From positions 622,501 through 686,500 of the forward strand of contig NZ_FJVE01000006.1 in NCBI RefSeq assembly GCF_900078195.1: a stretch of DNA of 64,000 bases, read 5' to 3'. The notes under the pieces are model-generated. The model saw nothing but the letters and a program-made list of their open reading frames with translations, searched no databases and had not been told where the DNA came from. Within the stretch, counting starts at the first letter, position 1. Every line of letters begins with the position of its first letter. This document shows, piece after piece, positions 44,171-53,024 of this stretch. This DNA is from Clostridium sp. Marseille-P299 (GTDB taxonomy: Bacteria > Bacillota > Clostridia > Lachnospirales > Lachnospiraceae). Position numbers and translations under genes: made by a program.

Positions 44171-46066
44171 TTATTGTTCTTCTTTAGTGATAGCTATCTG
44201 TAAAGCTACCTCATCCTCTTTAATAGCATAAGTTTTTACAATTTCCTGTACCCTTTGCTTTATATCCTCCGCTTCTAGATTACTTGCTTCTTTTAGGTCT
44301 TTTAATTGTTCTAAAAATCGTTCTTCATCCATTTCAATTGGTTTACCTATATGTATTAATCGATTTTCAGTCTCTTGCATACCTTCTTCTTTCATTAAAA
44401 GCTCCTCGTAAAGTTTCTCACCAGGACGAAGGCCAGTAAATTCAATCATAATATCTTCATCTGGTACATATCCTGATAATCGAATTAAATTCGTTGCTAA
44501 ATCAAGTATTTTAACAGGCTCTCCCATATCAAGAATAAATATTTCTCCTCCTTTTGCATAAGCGCCAGCTTGAAGAACCAATGATACAGCCTCTGGTATC
44601 GTCATAAAATATCGGATTATATCAGGATGAGTAACTGTAACAGGACCCCCAGCACGTATTTGTTTCTTAAATAGAGGTATTACACTCCCATTACTCCCTA
44701 GCACATTCCCAAATCTAACGGCAACAAATTCTGTAGTTGAACGATTGTTAAATGTTTGAATAATCATCTCGCAAATTCGTTTCGTCGCTCCCATAATATT
44801 GGTCGGATTAACAGCTTTATCTGTGGATATTAAAACAAATTTAGAAGCACCATATTTATCTGCTGCTGAAGCAACTTTAAAAGTTCCAAAAACATTATTC
44901 TTTACAGCTTCATTTGGACTGTCTTCCATCAGTGGCACATGTTTATGTGCTGCTGCATGATATACAATATCAGGGTGATAAGTTTTAAAAATCTCATCGA
45001 CTCTTTTAGTATTTCGAACAGATGCTATAAGTACAATCATATTTAATTTAGGATATTTTTGATGTAATTCTTGTTGGATATCATATGCATTATTCTCATA
45101 AATATCTAGAATAATTAATTGTTTGGGTTGGTAACTTGCTAATTGCCTACACAACTCACTACCAATAGAACCACCTCCACCAGTAACCATAACTACTTTA
45201 CCAGTAACATATCCCATAATAGATTCTAAATCCACTTCTATTGGATCTCTACCTAGTAAATCCTCTACATCAACGCTACGAAGTTTACTAACACTTACAT
45301 CACCATTCATAACTTGGTAAATTCCTGGTAAAATTTTTAACTCACAGTCTGTTTTTCTGCATATCTCTATAATTTCCTTGATTTCTTTACTTGAAATAGA
45401 AGGCATAGCAATATTAATTTCAGATATCCCATATTTTATGGCTGCTTCAGGTATTGCATATCGATTACCAACTACCTTTATACCATGTATAAACATACCT
45501 TGCTTTTCAGGTGCATCATCAATTATACATTTCACAGTTTTATCCAAGTGCTCACTAGCCATAATCTCCTTTAAAATTACACTAGCAGCCTGCCCTGCAC
45601 CAATTATCATCACATTTTTTCCCGACGAGCTTACAATCCTTTTACGTAAGAATAAGCGCAAAGCACGATATGCAAATCTTGTAAAAGTTATAAACGCAAG
45701 TAAGAACATACCATATGCAATATAGTAGCTCCTTGGCATACGCAGATTAAAAAATAACAATCCAACCATTTGAAGTATAGATGAAATAACACAACTAGAG
45801 ATAATATTCTCCAATTCATTTAAACCAGCAAAGATCCAAAGACTATGATAAAGTCTGAATATGTAAAATATAAGCAACGTACAAATCACATTAATTGGTA
45901 AGTAAGTCCATAAATGATCCAAATATATAGTTTCTACCTTCCAAAAAATAAAGTCAAAACGAAAAAGCAATCCCATAATACTTGCTGCCACAATACAACA
46001 AATATCTAAGGAAATCAGAAAAATTCTTCGAATAATTAATTGTTTATCTAAAATTAATTTTTGCAT
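44171..46066 (-). CDS. Membrane-bound nucleotide-sugar 4,6-dehydratase (PglF/WbpM/CapD type)
   Basis: The 631-residue protein has four N-terminal membrane helices (about 10-135), a first Rossmann fold with GAGQAASVILKEI near 153, then a second catalytic SDR domain starting MVTGGGGSIGSELCRQL near 293. The active site reads STDKAVNPTNIMGATKR near 415, with methionine in place of the usual tyrosine, as in PglF, WbpM and FlaA1. The family turns UDP-GlcNAc into 4-keto-6-deoxy sugars for QuiNAc, FucNAc or bacillosamine. It supplies a deoxyamino sugar to the locus, probably the one primed by the phosphoglycosyl transferase. Confidence 0.92.
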   Translation of the reverse strand: MQKLILDKQLIIRRIFLISLDICCIVAASIMGLLFRFDFIFWKVETIYLDHLWTYLPINVICTLLIFYIFRLYHSLWIFAGLNELENIISSCVISSILQMVGLLFFNLRMPRSYYIAYGMFLLAFITFTRFAYRALRLFLRKRIVSSSGKNVMIIGAGQAASVILKEIMASEHLDKTVKCIIDDAPEKQGMFIHGIKVVGNRYAIPEAAIKYGISEINIAMPSISSKEIKEIIEICRKTDCELKILPGIYQVMNGDVSVSKLRSVDVEDLLGRDPIEVDLESIMGYVTGKVVMVTGGGGSIGSELCRQLASYQPKQLIILDIYENNAYDIQQELHQKYPKLNMIVLIASVRNTKRVDEIFKTYHPDIVYHAAAHKHVPLMEDSPNEAVKNNVFGTFKVASAADKYGASKFVLISTDKAVNPTNIMGATKRICEMIIQTFNNRSTTEFVAVRFGNVLGSNGSVIPLFKKQIRAGGPVTVTHPDIIRYFMTIPEAVSLVLQAGAYAKGGEIFILDMGEPVKILDLATNLIRLSGYVPDEDIMIEFTGLRPGEKLYEELLMKEEGMQETENRLIHIGKPIEMDEERFLEQLKDLKEASNLEAEDIKQRVQEIVKTYAIKEDEVALQIAITKEEQ

Positions 46067-46099
46067 ATTGCTCCCTTATACATATATGGATTATTATAT

Positions 46100-47215
46100 T
46101 TAAAAATATATTTTTTCCATTTTCTTAGCTATCTTTGATAAATCATAATTTTTAGCATTCTTAATATTTTCACTTTTCATTTTTTTACATTTTTCTTCAT
46201 TAGTACTTAATTCTAATATAGCTTTTATAAATCCATCTACATCATCTGGATGAACCAAATATCCACCTTTTCCCTGATGTATTAAATCTTTATTTCCTCT
46301 AATATTAGAAACAACACATGGTAATCCAAAACTCATAGCTTCCATTAAAGCAACTGATAACCCTTCTCTATAAGATGGGAATGCAAATATATCAGAAATT
46401 TTATAGATTTCATCCACATCATTACGATATCCCAATAATTTAACTCTTTTTTCAAGCCCATATTCTTGAATTAATTTCTTTAATTGTGGTTCTAAATCAC
46501 CTTGCCCACATACTAGGTAATATATATTAGTTTTTTTTATATCTGCAATTGCCTTTATTATTATTTCATGATTTTTATTCTTATTAATTTCACCCACAGA
46601 TAAAATCACCTTAGCGTCTTTAGGGATATCAAATTCATCCCTTTTTTTATCTTGTTTGATATTCACACGCTCAAACCTTGAAGTATCAATACCTACACCA
46701 GGTATATACTTAACTACTTTAGAATGAAATTTTTTTGCTCGTTGATAATCTTCTTTATTTATTGTAATAATTGTATCGGTGAATTTAGACAATATTTTTT
46801 CCACAGGATAATATATTAACCAATTTTGAATTGGTGCCCCTTTATAAAAATGAAAACCATGGGCTGTATAGATTACTTTTCTATTTTTATTTGCCGGGAA
46901 AACAATCCTACCTATAGCACCTCCCAAAGGAGTATGGCAATGCACTAAATCAAAGTTAATATTTTTTTTTAGCAATTTTAACTGTCTGCATGCAGCTAAT
47001 AATTTATTTAAATTAAATGGAGAACGTGCAAAGTCAATATGATGGCATATAATTCCAGTACCTTCTAATTTCGAATTATTACTTCCATAAAAAGGATAAT
47101 TAAAATTACTTGCATAGTGAACTTCATAACCTTTGTTTTGAAGAATTTTTACATTATTCATTTCAAATTGTGGAATAAACCCACTAACTGTTGTAATCAG
47201 TAATGCCTTCTTCAT
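46100..47215 (-). CDS. Family 4 glycosyltransferase (PglA/CapM-like)
   Basis: The 371-residue GT-B enzyme begins KALLITTVSGFIPQFEMNN, has HCHTPLGGAIGRIV and TAHGFHFYKGAP in the acceptor half, VILSVGEINKNKNHEII near 207 and FPSYREGLSVALMEAMSFG near 280 with the E-x7-E donor motif. It resembles the transferases that add the second sugar to an undecaprenyl-linked amino sugar. GGAGG precedes the ATG, which lies 32 bp inside the upstream epimerase gene. It is probably the partner of the epimerase and the initiating PGT. Confidence 0.9.
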   Translation of the reverse strand: MKKALLITTVSGFIPQFEMNNVKILQNKGYEVHYASNFNYPFYGSNNSKLEGTGIICHHIDFARSPFNLNKLLAACRQLKLLKKNINFDLVHCHTPLGGAIGRIVFPANKNRKVIYTAHGFHFYKGAPIQNWLIYYPVEKILSKFTDTIITINKEDYQRAKKFHSKVVKYIPGVGIDTSRFERVNIKQDKKRDEFDIPKDAKVILSVGEINKNKNHEIIIKAIADIKKTNIYYLVCGQGDLEPQLKKLIQEYGLEKRVKLLGYRNDVDEIYKISDIFAFPSYREGLSVALMEAMSFGLPCVVSNIRGNKDLIHQGKGGYLVHPDDVDGFIKAILELSTNEEKCKKMKSENIKNAKNYDLSKIAKKMEKIYF

Positions 47216-48086
47216 TTATATCCTCCGTCTTTCTTATTGAGTTTAAAAAATTCTCAACACAATAAGGTGTATTCTCTAAAATAGACATACTGTGTTCATA
47301 TATTAAATTTCCAAATATCTTATTTAGAAACCTATTTTTTTCTGTAAACTTAATAACAATATTTGAAATACCACGAACTTGATGCATCTTTTTTCCCTTT
47401 ACTCTTGCAATCAAATAACACATTTCACTTGTACATACGTATTCCTCGTTTTGAGGATAAAAAAGACCATTTTTCTGTTTAGTAATTAGAACTCTTATAA
47501 ACTCGCACAAATTGTCTATATATATCATACTTCTTTGATTTGAAACTTCTGGAAAAAAAGGTAGTATCTTGGCGAATTTAGATAACTTTACATAATTTCC
47601 TTTGCAACCTCTACCATATACCATGGGTGGTCTTACTATTGCTATACGGAAATTTTCATCTTCCATTTTCTGTAAACCTATCTCTGCCTCTAATTTACTC
47701 CAACCATAATATGAATTCGGTGTAGGAATAGTATCCCTAGTGATAATACCATTTTTCATTCCATATACACTCATTGAACTAAGAAAGATAAATTGCTTAG
47801 TACCATTTTCTTTTGCCTTTTTTGCAATTTCAAGTGTAAGATCTATGTTGACTTTTTTATATATATTAAGCATATTATTCTTAGACCTTTGGTGAACTAT
47901 CCCAGCAACATGAAGAATTGCATCATACTTAGAGAAATCCTTTTTCCTCCATCTATCATCTCGCACTGATATAAAATCTATATTACACACTTCATGATTT
48001 TGATGTTCTTCATTATATTTATTCATATATTTAAGAAAGCTATTTCCAATATAACTATTTTCACCAGTTATTAATATATGTTTAAT
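47184..48086 (-). CDS. NAD-dependent sugar epimerase/reductase, apparent AUU start
   Basis: The first ATG (48026) would give 280 residues lacking the SDR nucleotide-binding glycines. The same frame runs 20 codons farther up and reads KHILITGENSYIGNSF, a complete dinucleotide motif, beginning at ATT 48086-48084 with AGGAG nine bases upstream (48100-48096). A TGA at 48095-48093 closes the frame above, and no ATG, GTG or TTG is available in between. I therefore annotate a 300-residue protein starting at AUU. FLSSMSVYG and YYGWSKLEAE carry the catalytic triad. It resembles WbpV/GalE-like 4-reductases or epimerases of deoxyamino sugars. The extent is firm; the AUU use needs proof. Confidence 0.8.
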   Translation of the reverse strand: MKHILITGENSYIGNSFLKYMNKYNEEHQNHEVCNIDFISVRDDRWRKKDFSKYDAILHVAGIVHQRSKNNMLNIYKKVNIDLTLEIAKKAKENGTKQFIFLSSMSVYGMKNGIITRDTIPTPNSYYGWSKLEAEIGLQKMEDENFRIAIVRPPMVYGRGCKGNYVKLSKFAKILPFFPEVSNQRSMIYIDNLCEFIRVLITKQKNGLFYPQNEEYVCTSEMCYLIARVKGKKMHQVRGISNIVIKFTEKNRFLNKIFGNLIYEHSMSILENTPYCVENFLNSIRKTEDINEEGITDYNS

Positions 48087-48190
48087 AGTCAGTCACTCCT
48101 ATACTCTATTACTTCTGTTATAAATTTATATAGCATCTGTAAATTATTGTAAGTTATTGTTAGGTACTTTGACAACTTCTATTAATAAAT

Positions 48191-48233
48191 ATACAAAATA
48201 ATGTAATTATAAATTTACATTATTACTTTGTAT
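48191..48233 (-). other. Long A/T hairpin in the polysaccharide leader
   Basis: ATACAAA and ATAATGTAA (48191-48206) pair with TTACATTAT and TTTGTAT (48215-48233), giving 16 A/T-rich base pairs broken by a 3-base bulge. It sits inside the 200-base 5-prime leader. There is no terminator T-run. Confidence 0.45.
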
Positions 48234-48299
48234 AACATTAAAATACTATTTATTATTCATACTTATTTCTATTAAAAACCATAAAATATCACTTTACAC

Positions 48300-48328
48300 A
48301 GTATACGCTTTCCCCCTATAAAAGTCAA
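48300..48328 (-). promoter_or_regulatory. Main promoter of the polysaccharide locus
   Basis: On the minus strand TTGACT (48328-48323), 17 bases, then TATACT (48305-48300). The start point near 48293 gives a leader of about 205 bases before the AUU codon, unusually long here. No known riboswitch or JUMPstart-like core is recognisable. Confidence 0.75.
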
Positions 48329-48637
48329 TAAATCTCCTCTTTCTCCAAAAGTTTAAACATACATTTTCATAAAAACTATTCTCTTAACTACAAATAGCGC
48401 TAATATATAATCATGTGTGTAATGATTTACCATTTGTGTTAATAGAGATGCGTGTAAAACATTATAAAAGAAGAGGCATATATTCATACGAATTAAAATA
48501 GCAAATCGATACTTCCATACAGATAATACAGTAACCTACCTACGTCGTGTATATGGATAGTAAATATAACTATTTGCAAGCGAAACAAGTAACTTTCTCC
48601 AATTATTGTTTACGAAAACGTTGATATGTGCGAAAAA
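48329..48637. other. Intergenic, no gene seen
   Basis: AT-rich DNA between the polysaccharide promoter and the MFS terminator. The only short frames are below 20 codons, without ribosome sites. Confidence 0.5.
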
Positions 48638-48672
48638 ATAAAAAACAGAGCAAAATTTGCTATGCTCTGTTT
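48638..48672 (-). terminator. Rho-independent terminator after the MFS gene
   Basis: On the minus strand AAACAGAGCA (48672-48663) pairs with TGCTCTGTTT (48652-48643) across a 10-base loop, followed by a T-rich TTTATTTTTT. It ends the GH127-MFS unit. Confidence 0.92.
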
Positions 48673-48698
48673 CTATGTACTGACATATTTTATTTATC

Positions 48699-50120
48699 CT
48701 ACACCTTCCCATCTACCCGATTAACTTCAACCTTCTCCTTCTGCACAACAAACTTAATAAAGCAAACCGTAACACCAATCATACAAACCCCAAAAATATT
48801 AAGCACCTGCTGCGCATAAATTGGTACCCCACCAATAGTAAGCTCTAGCCCCTGTATCACATCCAAAATCCTTCCACCAACCCACGACACCAAAAATCCA
48901 TACGCCCCGGAAATAGAAAGCAGTATCGTAAGTTGCGACATTCTATGCTCACGGCTTAGAAAATCAAGTTGCACACCAAATAGTCCAATGCCAATAAAAG
49001 ACCACCCTACAGCAGAGAACAAAGTTCCAATAACCGTCATAATACGTGCATTCCCCGGCACGGTAAATGCCATAATCAAATAATACATTCCAAGAGCACA
49101 CAATGCATACTTTAAGACTCTAGCCATGCCATATTTATCTCCAAGCTTCCCTACTTTAGGTGTGATACTAATTCTTAAAATATTTGCTAAAAATCCAACC
49201 ACCATTATATAAGTATATGGCAAGTTCAATTCCTTAATTTGATAACTAGCATTAAAAGGATTTGCAATGTATAAGGAAGTCATATATAAGCAGTTCAAAG
49301 CAAATACAAGTCGAAATTTTCTGGCCCCAAAAGCAATTTTAAATTCTTTTACCAAGCTTTCTGGCTTATCATATATAATCTCTTTCTTCGCTCTTTTTGC
49401 TAAAGCTCCATGCATTTCCTTCCCATCTTTATTTAGATAGGATACTTTAGGCTCTTTCATAAGAGAAAAACCGACCACATTAATCACTACTAAAATAAAG
49501 ATAATAGCGCCAAGAATAGAAAATGCAACCAATAAATTGCTTTTCTTCCAATAATCCAGTACAACACCAGCTATAAGCATAGTGCTTGCAACCACACAAA
49601 CCGCAACAGAATCTTTGATTGATAAGTATCTTCCCCTTAATCTACTTGGTACAAGGCTAGCAAGCCAATCTTGCGTTGCAGGTATCCCTATTTGAACAAA
49701 TATCTGTGCTATAAAATAACATACAACAAGCAAAGCTATTTTCATCGATGTGTTAATCGGTAAAAATGGTATAAAATAAAGAAATGAAAGCAAAATTCTT
49801 TGTAACGCTGTTAAGCAGACAAATAATTTGCACTTTTTAAGCCTCCTTATATAACTCATAGCAAAAAGCTGTGATAACGCTGCCAAACTTGCTAATGATG
49901 TAATAACTCCAATATTCGCATCACTAACACCAATATACGCCATAAGCGTAGCTAAAAACGTTCCCCCTGACAATTGTGCAATTGTTTGTGCTGCTGTGTC
50001 ACTTACAGTATAACATACCCTACTTTTCTTAAAATCCTGTTTCGTTTCTGGAATTGCCATAAAGTAAATTCGTCGCATTTTCCCAATCATGTAACTTGTT
50101 ATGAACATCATATGACTCAT
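48699..50120 (-). CDS. MFS transporter
   Basis: The 473-residue protein has about twelve membrane helices. VPSRLRGRYLSIKDSVAV between helices near 185 is an MFS loop motif, and a basic loop at about 240-265 separates the two halves. Its group contains poorly characterised permeases often found near glycosidases. It lies 118 bp downstream of the GH127 gene on the same strand, and a shared transcript is likely, so uptake of arabinose-containing oligosaccharides is a reasonable guess. An excellent GGAGGAAGG site supports the start at 50120. Confidence 0.82.
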   Translation of the reverse strand: MSHMMFITSYMIGKMRRIYFMAIPETKQDFKKSRVCYTVSDTAAQTIAQLSGGTFLATLMAYIGVSDANIGVITSLASLAALSQLFAMSYIRRLKKCKLFVCLTALQRILLSFLYFIPFLPINTSMKIALLVVCYFIAQIFVQIGIPATQDWLASLVPSRLRGRYLSIKDSVAVCVVASTMLIAGVVLDYWKKSNLLVAFSILGAIIFILVVINVVGFSLMKEPKVSYLNKDGKEMHGALAKRAKKEIIYDKPESLVKEFKIAFGARKFRLVFALNCLYMTSLYIANPFNASYQIKELNLPYTYIMVVGFLANILRISITPKVGKLGDKYGMARVLKYALCALGMYYLIMAFTVPGNARIMTVIGTLFSAVGWSFIGIGLFGVQLDFLSREHRMSQLTILLSISGAYGFLVSWVGGRILDVIQGLELTIGGVPIYAQQVLNIFGVCMIGVTVCFIKFVVQKEKVEVNRVDGKV

Positions 50121-50238
50121 GTTTCTAACCTTCCTCCGTATAGTAAAAACTTTATCTTCAAATGCATCATATCATATTGAAACATTTCGTAAATGTTCAA
50201 AGTCATACAAGAAATGTACTATTTTCTCAAGCAACATA

Positions 50239-52536
50239 TTAATCATTGTATCTAATCCAAACTTGCATTTCACCAGGAGTTCTATTTCCCCACATAAAAT
50301 AAGGTATCGCTTTTATCTGAACTTTTTCCCTAATATTTTTATTTTCACCTGCGAATGAATTTAGATTTTGTAGTGGTTCTTTATTACACCATGCAATGTC
50401 ACTACCTACAATACCATCGTATCTATCCTCTTCACAAACGTCGCCATCATATGCAACACTACCATGTGCAACATCACCGCATGCAACATTATCGCTCTCA
50501 TTACCTGGTACATCATTACATGCAACACCATCACCCTCATTGCCTGGAGCACCCTTACATGTAACAACACCCATCAAAACAACATCATCTGTCACAACAT
50601 TATCACACCCTACACTCTGATACAAAGCATCTCCCCAAGTCTCATCCACTTCTCTCTCTCCCTCAATAAGAATAGACTTTGCACCACCAAATAAATCCGT
50701 ATCATCTATAAGTTTAAACTTTCCATCCCCACAAATCCTTAAAGCTGATAAATTTTCACCATTATCAACCTCTTCCAAACAATAAACAACAGGACCACGT
50801 TGAATAGCAACTTTTCCAGCATTGGCACGTACTTTGGGATTTGCTTTCATCATCTCAATTGGCATATCAAGATTTAATAAAATTTGACTCCCATTTTTCC
50901 ATTCATAAGTAATCCTTGCATATCCATTTTTTATTGTATCGTTTAAAAGAATCTCTTCACCATCTATCATCAAACTTGCTTTTCTACACCAATTTGGAAT
51001 ACGAATAGCAATGGTAAACATTTTAGCTACCTTTTCCTCCATTTCTACTGTAAAATGAATATTCCCTTCCCAAGGATAATTTGATTCTTGTTTTAATCGT
51101 ACAAGCTGATCGTCAAAGGTAGTTTCAACTTCACTACTAATGAATTGATGAACAAAAAGAGTTTCTTCATTATATGTATAAATATACTTGCCAAGAGAAC
51201 TCAATAACCTAGCTAAGTTTGGAGGACAACAAGCGCAACCAAACCATGCTTGCCGAACTGGTTTCACATGATGCTTATCTGGGTTTTTCTCACAAGCTTC
51301 TGGCCAAACTTCTAGAGGATTTACATAAAAATAATGTTTACCATCATCTGACATCGAACCAATAATAATATTAAACAAAGCTCTTTCAATAACATCAGCA
51401 TAACAACTATTTAGTTCCATCTGAAGCATTCTCTGGGCAAATACAATTAACCCAATGGAGGCGCATGTTTCGGCATACACCATATCATTTGGAAGATCAT
51501 AGTCAAATGTAAATGCCTCCCCTGCATGGGTTGAGCCGATTCCACCCGTGATATACATCTGTTTTGAAACAATATTATCCCATAAAGTTTTGCAAGCTTT
51601 ATATAACTCTTTCTCACCATACACTCTAGCTACATCAGCCATTCCTGTTAACATGTAAACAACACGAACTGCATGACCAGTAGCCTCCTTTTGTAGCCGA
51701 ACTGGTAAATGTGCTTGTAAATATTTCCTACGATTCTCAGGGGAATCTATCTTTTGATTGCTCCAAGCAGAAATGCAATCTCTTTTTTCCCACTCCCCTG
51801 TAAAATAATATGGATCCTTTCCACGCTCATCAATAAAATACTTACCTAACTTTGCATATTTTTCATTTTTTGTAACCTCATATAAACGTATCAATGCTAA
51901 CTCAATTTCTTGATGACCATCATACCCATGAAGTTTTTCTGGCTCTTCTCCAAAAACAGTATCAATGTAATCTGCAAGTTTACAAACTATTTGCAATAAT
52001 TGCTTCTTACCAGTAGCTTCATAATATGCAACCCCTGCTTCAATAAAGTGCCCCGCCGTATATAGTTCATGACATTCTTCTAAATTCGTCCATCGTTTTC
52101 CCTTAGCTTTCGTAGTAAAGTACGAATTTAAATATCCATCTTCTTGTTGTGCTAGACCTACCAGTTCAATTGCATCATCTGCTAATTTCTCTAACTGAGC
52201 ATCTGGGTGTGTAGAAAGAGTATACGCAACAGCCTCAAGCCACTTTGCCAAATCCGTATCTTGAAAAAAGAACCCATAAAACTCTCCCTCGATAAGACCT
52301 GCAGCAATCTTTAAATTTTTAATCGCATGACTTGGTGCAGCATCATTCACACGGTCATTTAAAACTTCCCATTGATAAGGAATAACTACATTACGTACAA
52401 GATCAATCTTATCTGTCCAGAATGAATCTTTAATTTTAATTTTCCTTAAAGATATGGATTCTGAAACTTTGAATTTCATAGAATCCATATTTATTGATTC
52501 AGTATAAACATCGTGTAATTCCCCTTTACTTCCCAT
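50239..52536 (-). CDS. GH127 beta-L-arabinofuranosidase with repeat-rich insertion
   Basis: The 765-residue enzyme matches family 127 (formerly DUF1680). The zinc-binding and catalytic residues are visible: Glu356 and Cys358 in YAETCASIG, and Cys436-Cys437 in GCACCPPNLARL, equivalent to the Glu/Cys set of HypBA1 where a cysteine is the nucleophile. The (alpha/alpha)6 barrel covers about 20-450 and beta-sandwich domains follow. The last 130 residues hold a low-complexity stretch (about 645-735) of Gly/Asp/Val/Ala/Cys that breaks the beta-sandwich. There is no signal peptide, so substrates are imported. AAGGAAAGG precedes the ATG. The AraC regulator is divergent. Confidence 0.9.
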   Translation of the reverse strand: MGSKGELHDVYTESINMDSMKFKVSESISLRKIKIKDSFWTDKIDLVRNVVIPYQWEVLNDRVNDAAPSHAIKNLKIAAGLIEGEFYGFFFQDTDLAKWLEAVAYTLSTHPDAQLEKLADDAIELVGLAQQEDGYLNSYFTTKAKGKRWTNLEECHELYTAGHFIEAGVAYYEATGKKQLLQIVCKLADYIDTVFGEEPEKLHGYDGHQEIELALIRLYEVTKNEKYAKLGKYFIDERGKDPYYFTGEWEKRDCISAWSNQKIDSPENRRKYLQAHLPVRLQKEATGHAVRVVYMLTGMADVARVYGEKELYKACKTLWDNIVSKQMYITGGIGSTHAGEAFTFDYDLPNDMVYAETCASIGLIVFAQRMLQMELNSCYADVIERALFNIIIGSMSDDGKHYFYVNPLEVWPEACEKNPDKHHVKPVRQAWFGCACCPPNLARLLSSLGKYIYTYNEETLFVHQFISSEVETTFDDQLVRLKQESNYPWEGNIHFTVEMEEKVAKMFTIAIRIPNWCRKASLMIDGEEILLNDTIKNGYARITYEWKNGSQILLNLDMPIEMMKANPKVRANAGKVAIQRGPVVYCLEEVDNGENLSALRICGDGKFKLIDDTDLFGGAKSILIEGEREVDETWGDALYQSVGCDNVVTDDVVLMGVVTCKGAPGNEGDGVACNDVPGNESDNVACGDVAHGSVAYDGDVCEEDRYDGIVGSDIAWCNKEPLQNLNSFAGENKNIREKVQIKAIPYFMWGNRTPGEMQVWIRYND
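50481..50570 (-). repeat. 39-bp tandem repeat inside the GH127 gene
   Basis: Two 39-base units (50481-50519 and 50520-50558) begin ATGCAACA on the plus strand and a third starts at 50559; a shorter related unit lies at 50451-50480. They code for 13-residue repeats of the type VACNDVPGNESDN. The length is a multiple of three, so the frame is kept. Confidence 0.82.
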
Positions 52537-52824
52537 AAGCGATCTACCTTTCCTTTTTTATTTCACTATAACAATCCTTAAGTACTTGGTAAATAGTTTA
52601 AAGTTCAAAAAGGTGTAAAAAAGTCATATATTATTTTTTCTTATACTATTCGAAAAATCTATTAAAACTGATATCTTTAACTCATATATAATACTATATA
52701 CATATAGATGTCATAATCTATAAATACCGTTGCTTATAGATATTATCGTCCATAGTTATCATTAACCTATCCATTTCATTGTTTAGATATATCATCGCTT
52801 AGAGATATCATCATTCAGATTTAT

Positions 52825-52881
52825 AATCATTTAGATATATAATCATTTAGATATATAATCATTTAGATATATAATCATTTA
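52825..52881 (+). repeat. 16-bp tandem repeat between GH127 and araC-type gene
   Basis: AATCATTTAGATATAT is repeated exactly three times (52825-52872) with a partial fourth copy; looser copies extend left to about 52790. It lies in the 488-bp divergent promoter region, where no clear consensus promoter and no gene could be seen. Confidence 0.88.
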
Positions 52882-53024
52882 TAGACATCATTGTCTTTAC
52901 ATCTCATTTTTACTGCTCTATAATTAACCTAATATATTTTACTGAATATTAAACATCACAGTGTCATTTTGTCATTTCAACCATTATTAATAGTCTAATA
53001 AAATCCCCCCTAGGAGAGTATATT

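Noticed and set aside
47184-48026. Epimerase gene starting at the first ATG, read as an N-terminally truncated pseudogene
   Set aside because: The missing nucleotide-binding motif is present in frame just upstream behind a good ribosome site, so an AUU start explains it better; a recent start-codon mutation remains possible.
48420-48535. Very short plus-strand frame starting ATGCGTGTAAAA
   Set aside because: It is only 17 codons with no ribosome site; there is no reason to call it a gene.
50355-50694. Three overlapping plus-strand frames rich in His, Thr and Cys opposite GH127
   Set aside because: They are antisense to the repeat insertion; the GH127 frame has the catalytic motifs.
52825-52881. 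Short regularly spaced repeats that might suggest a CRISPR array
   Set aside because: The units are head-to-tail with no unique spacers, and no cas genes are present. The same holds for 54434-54510.
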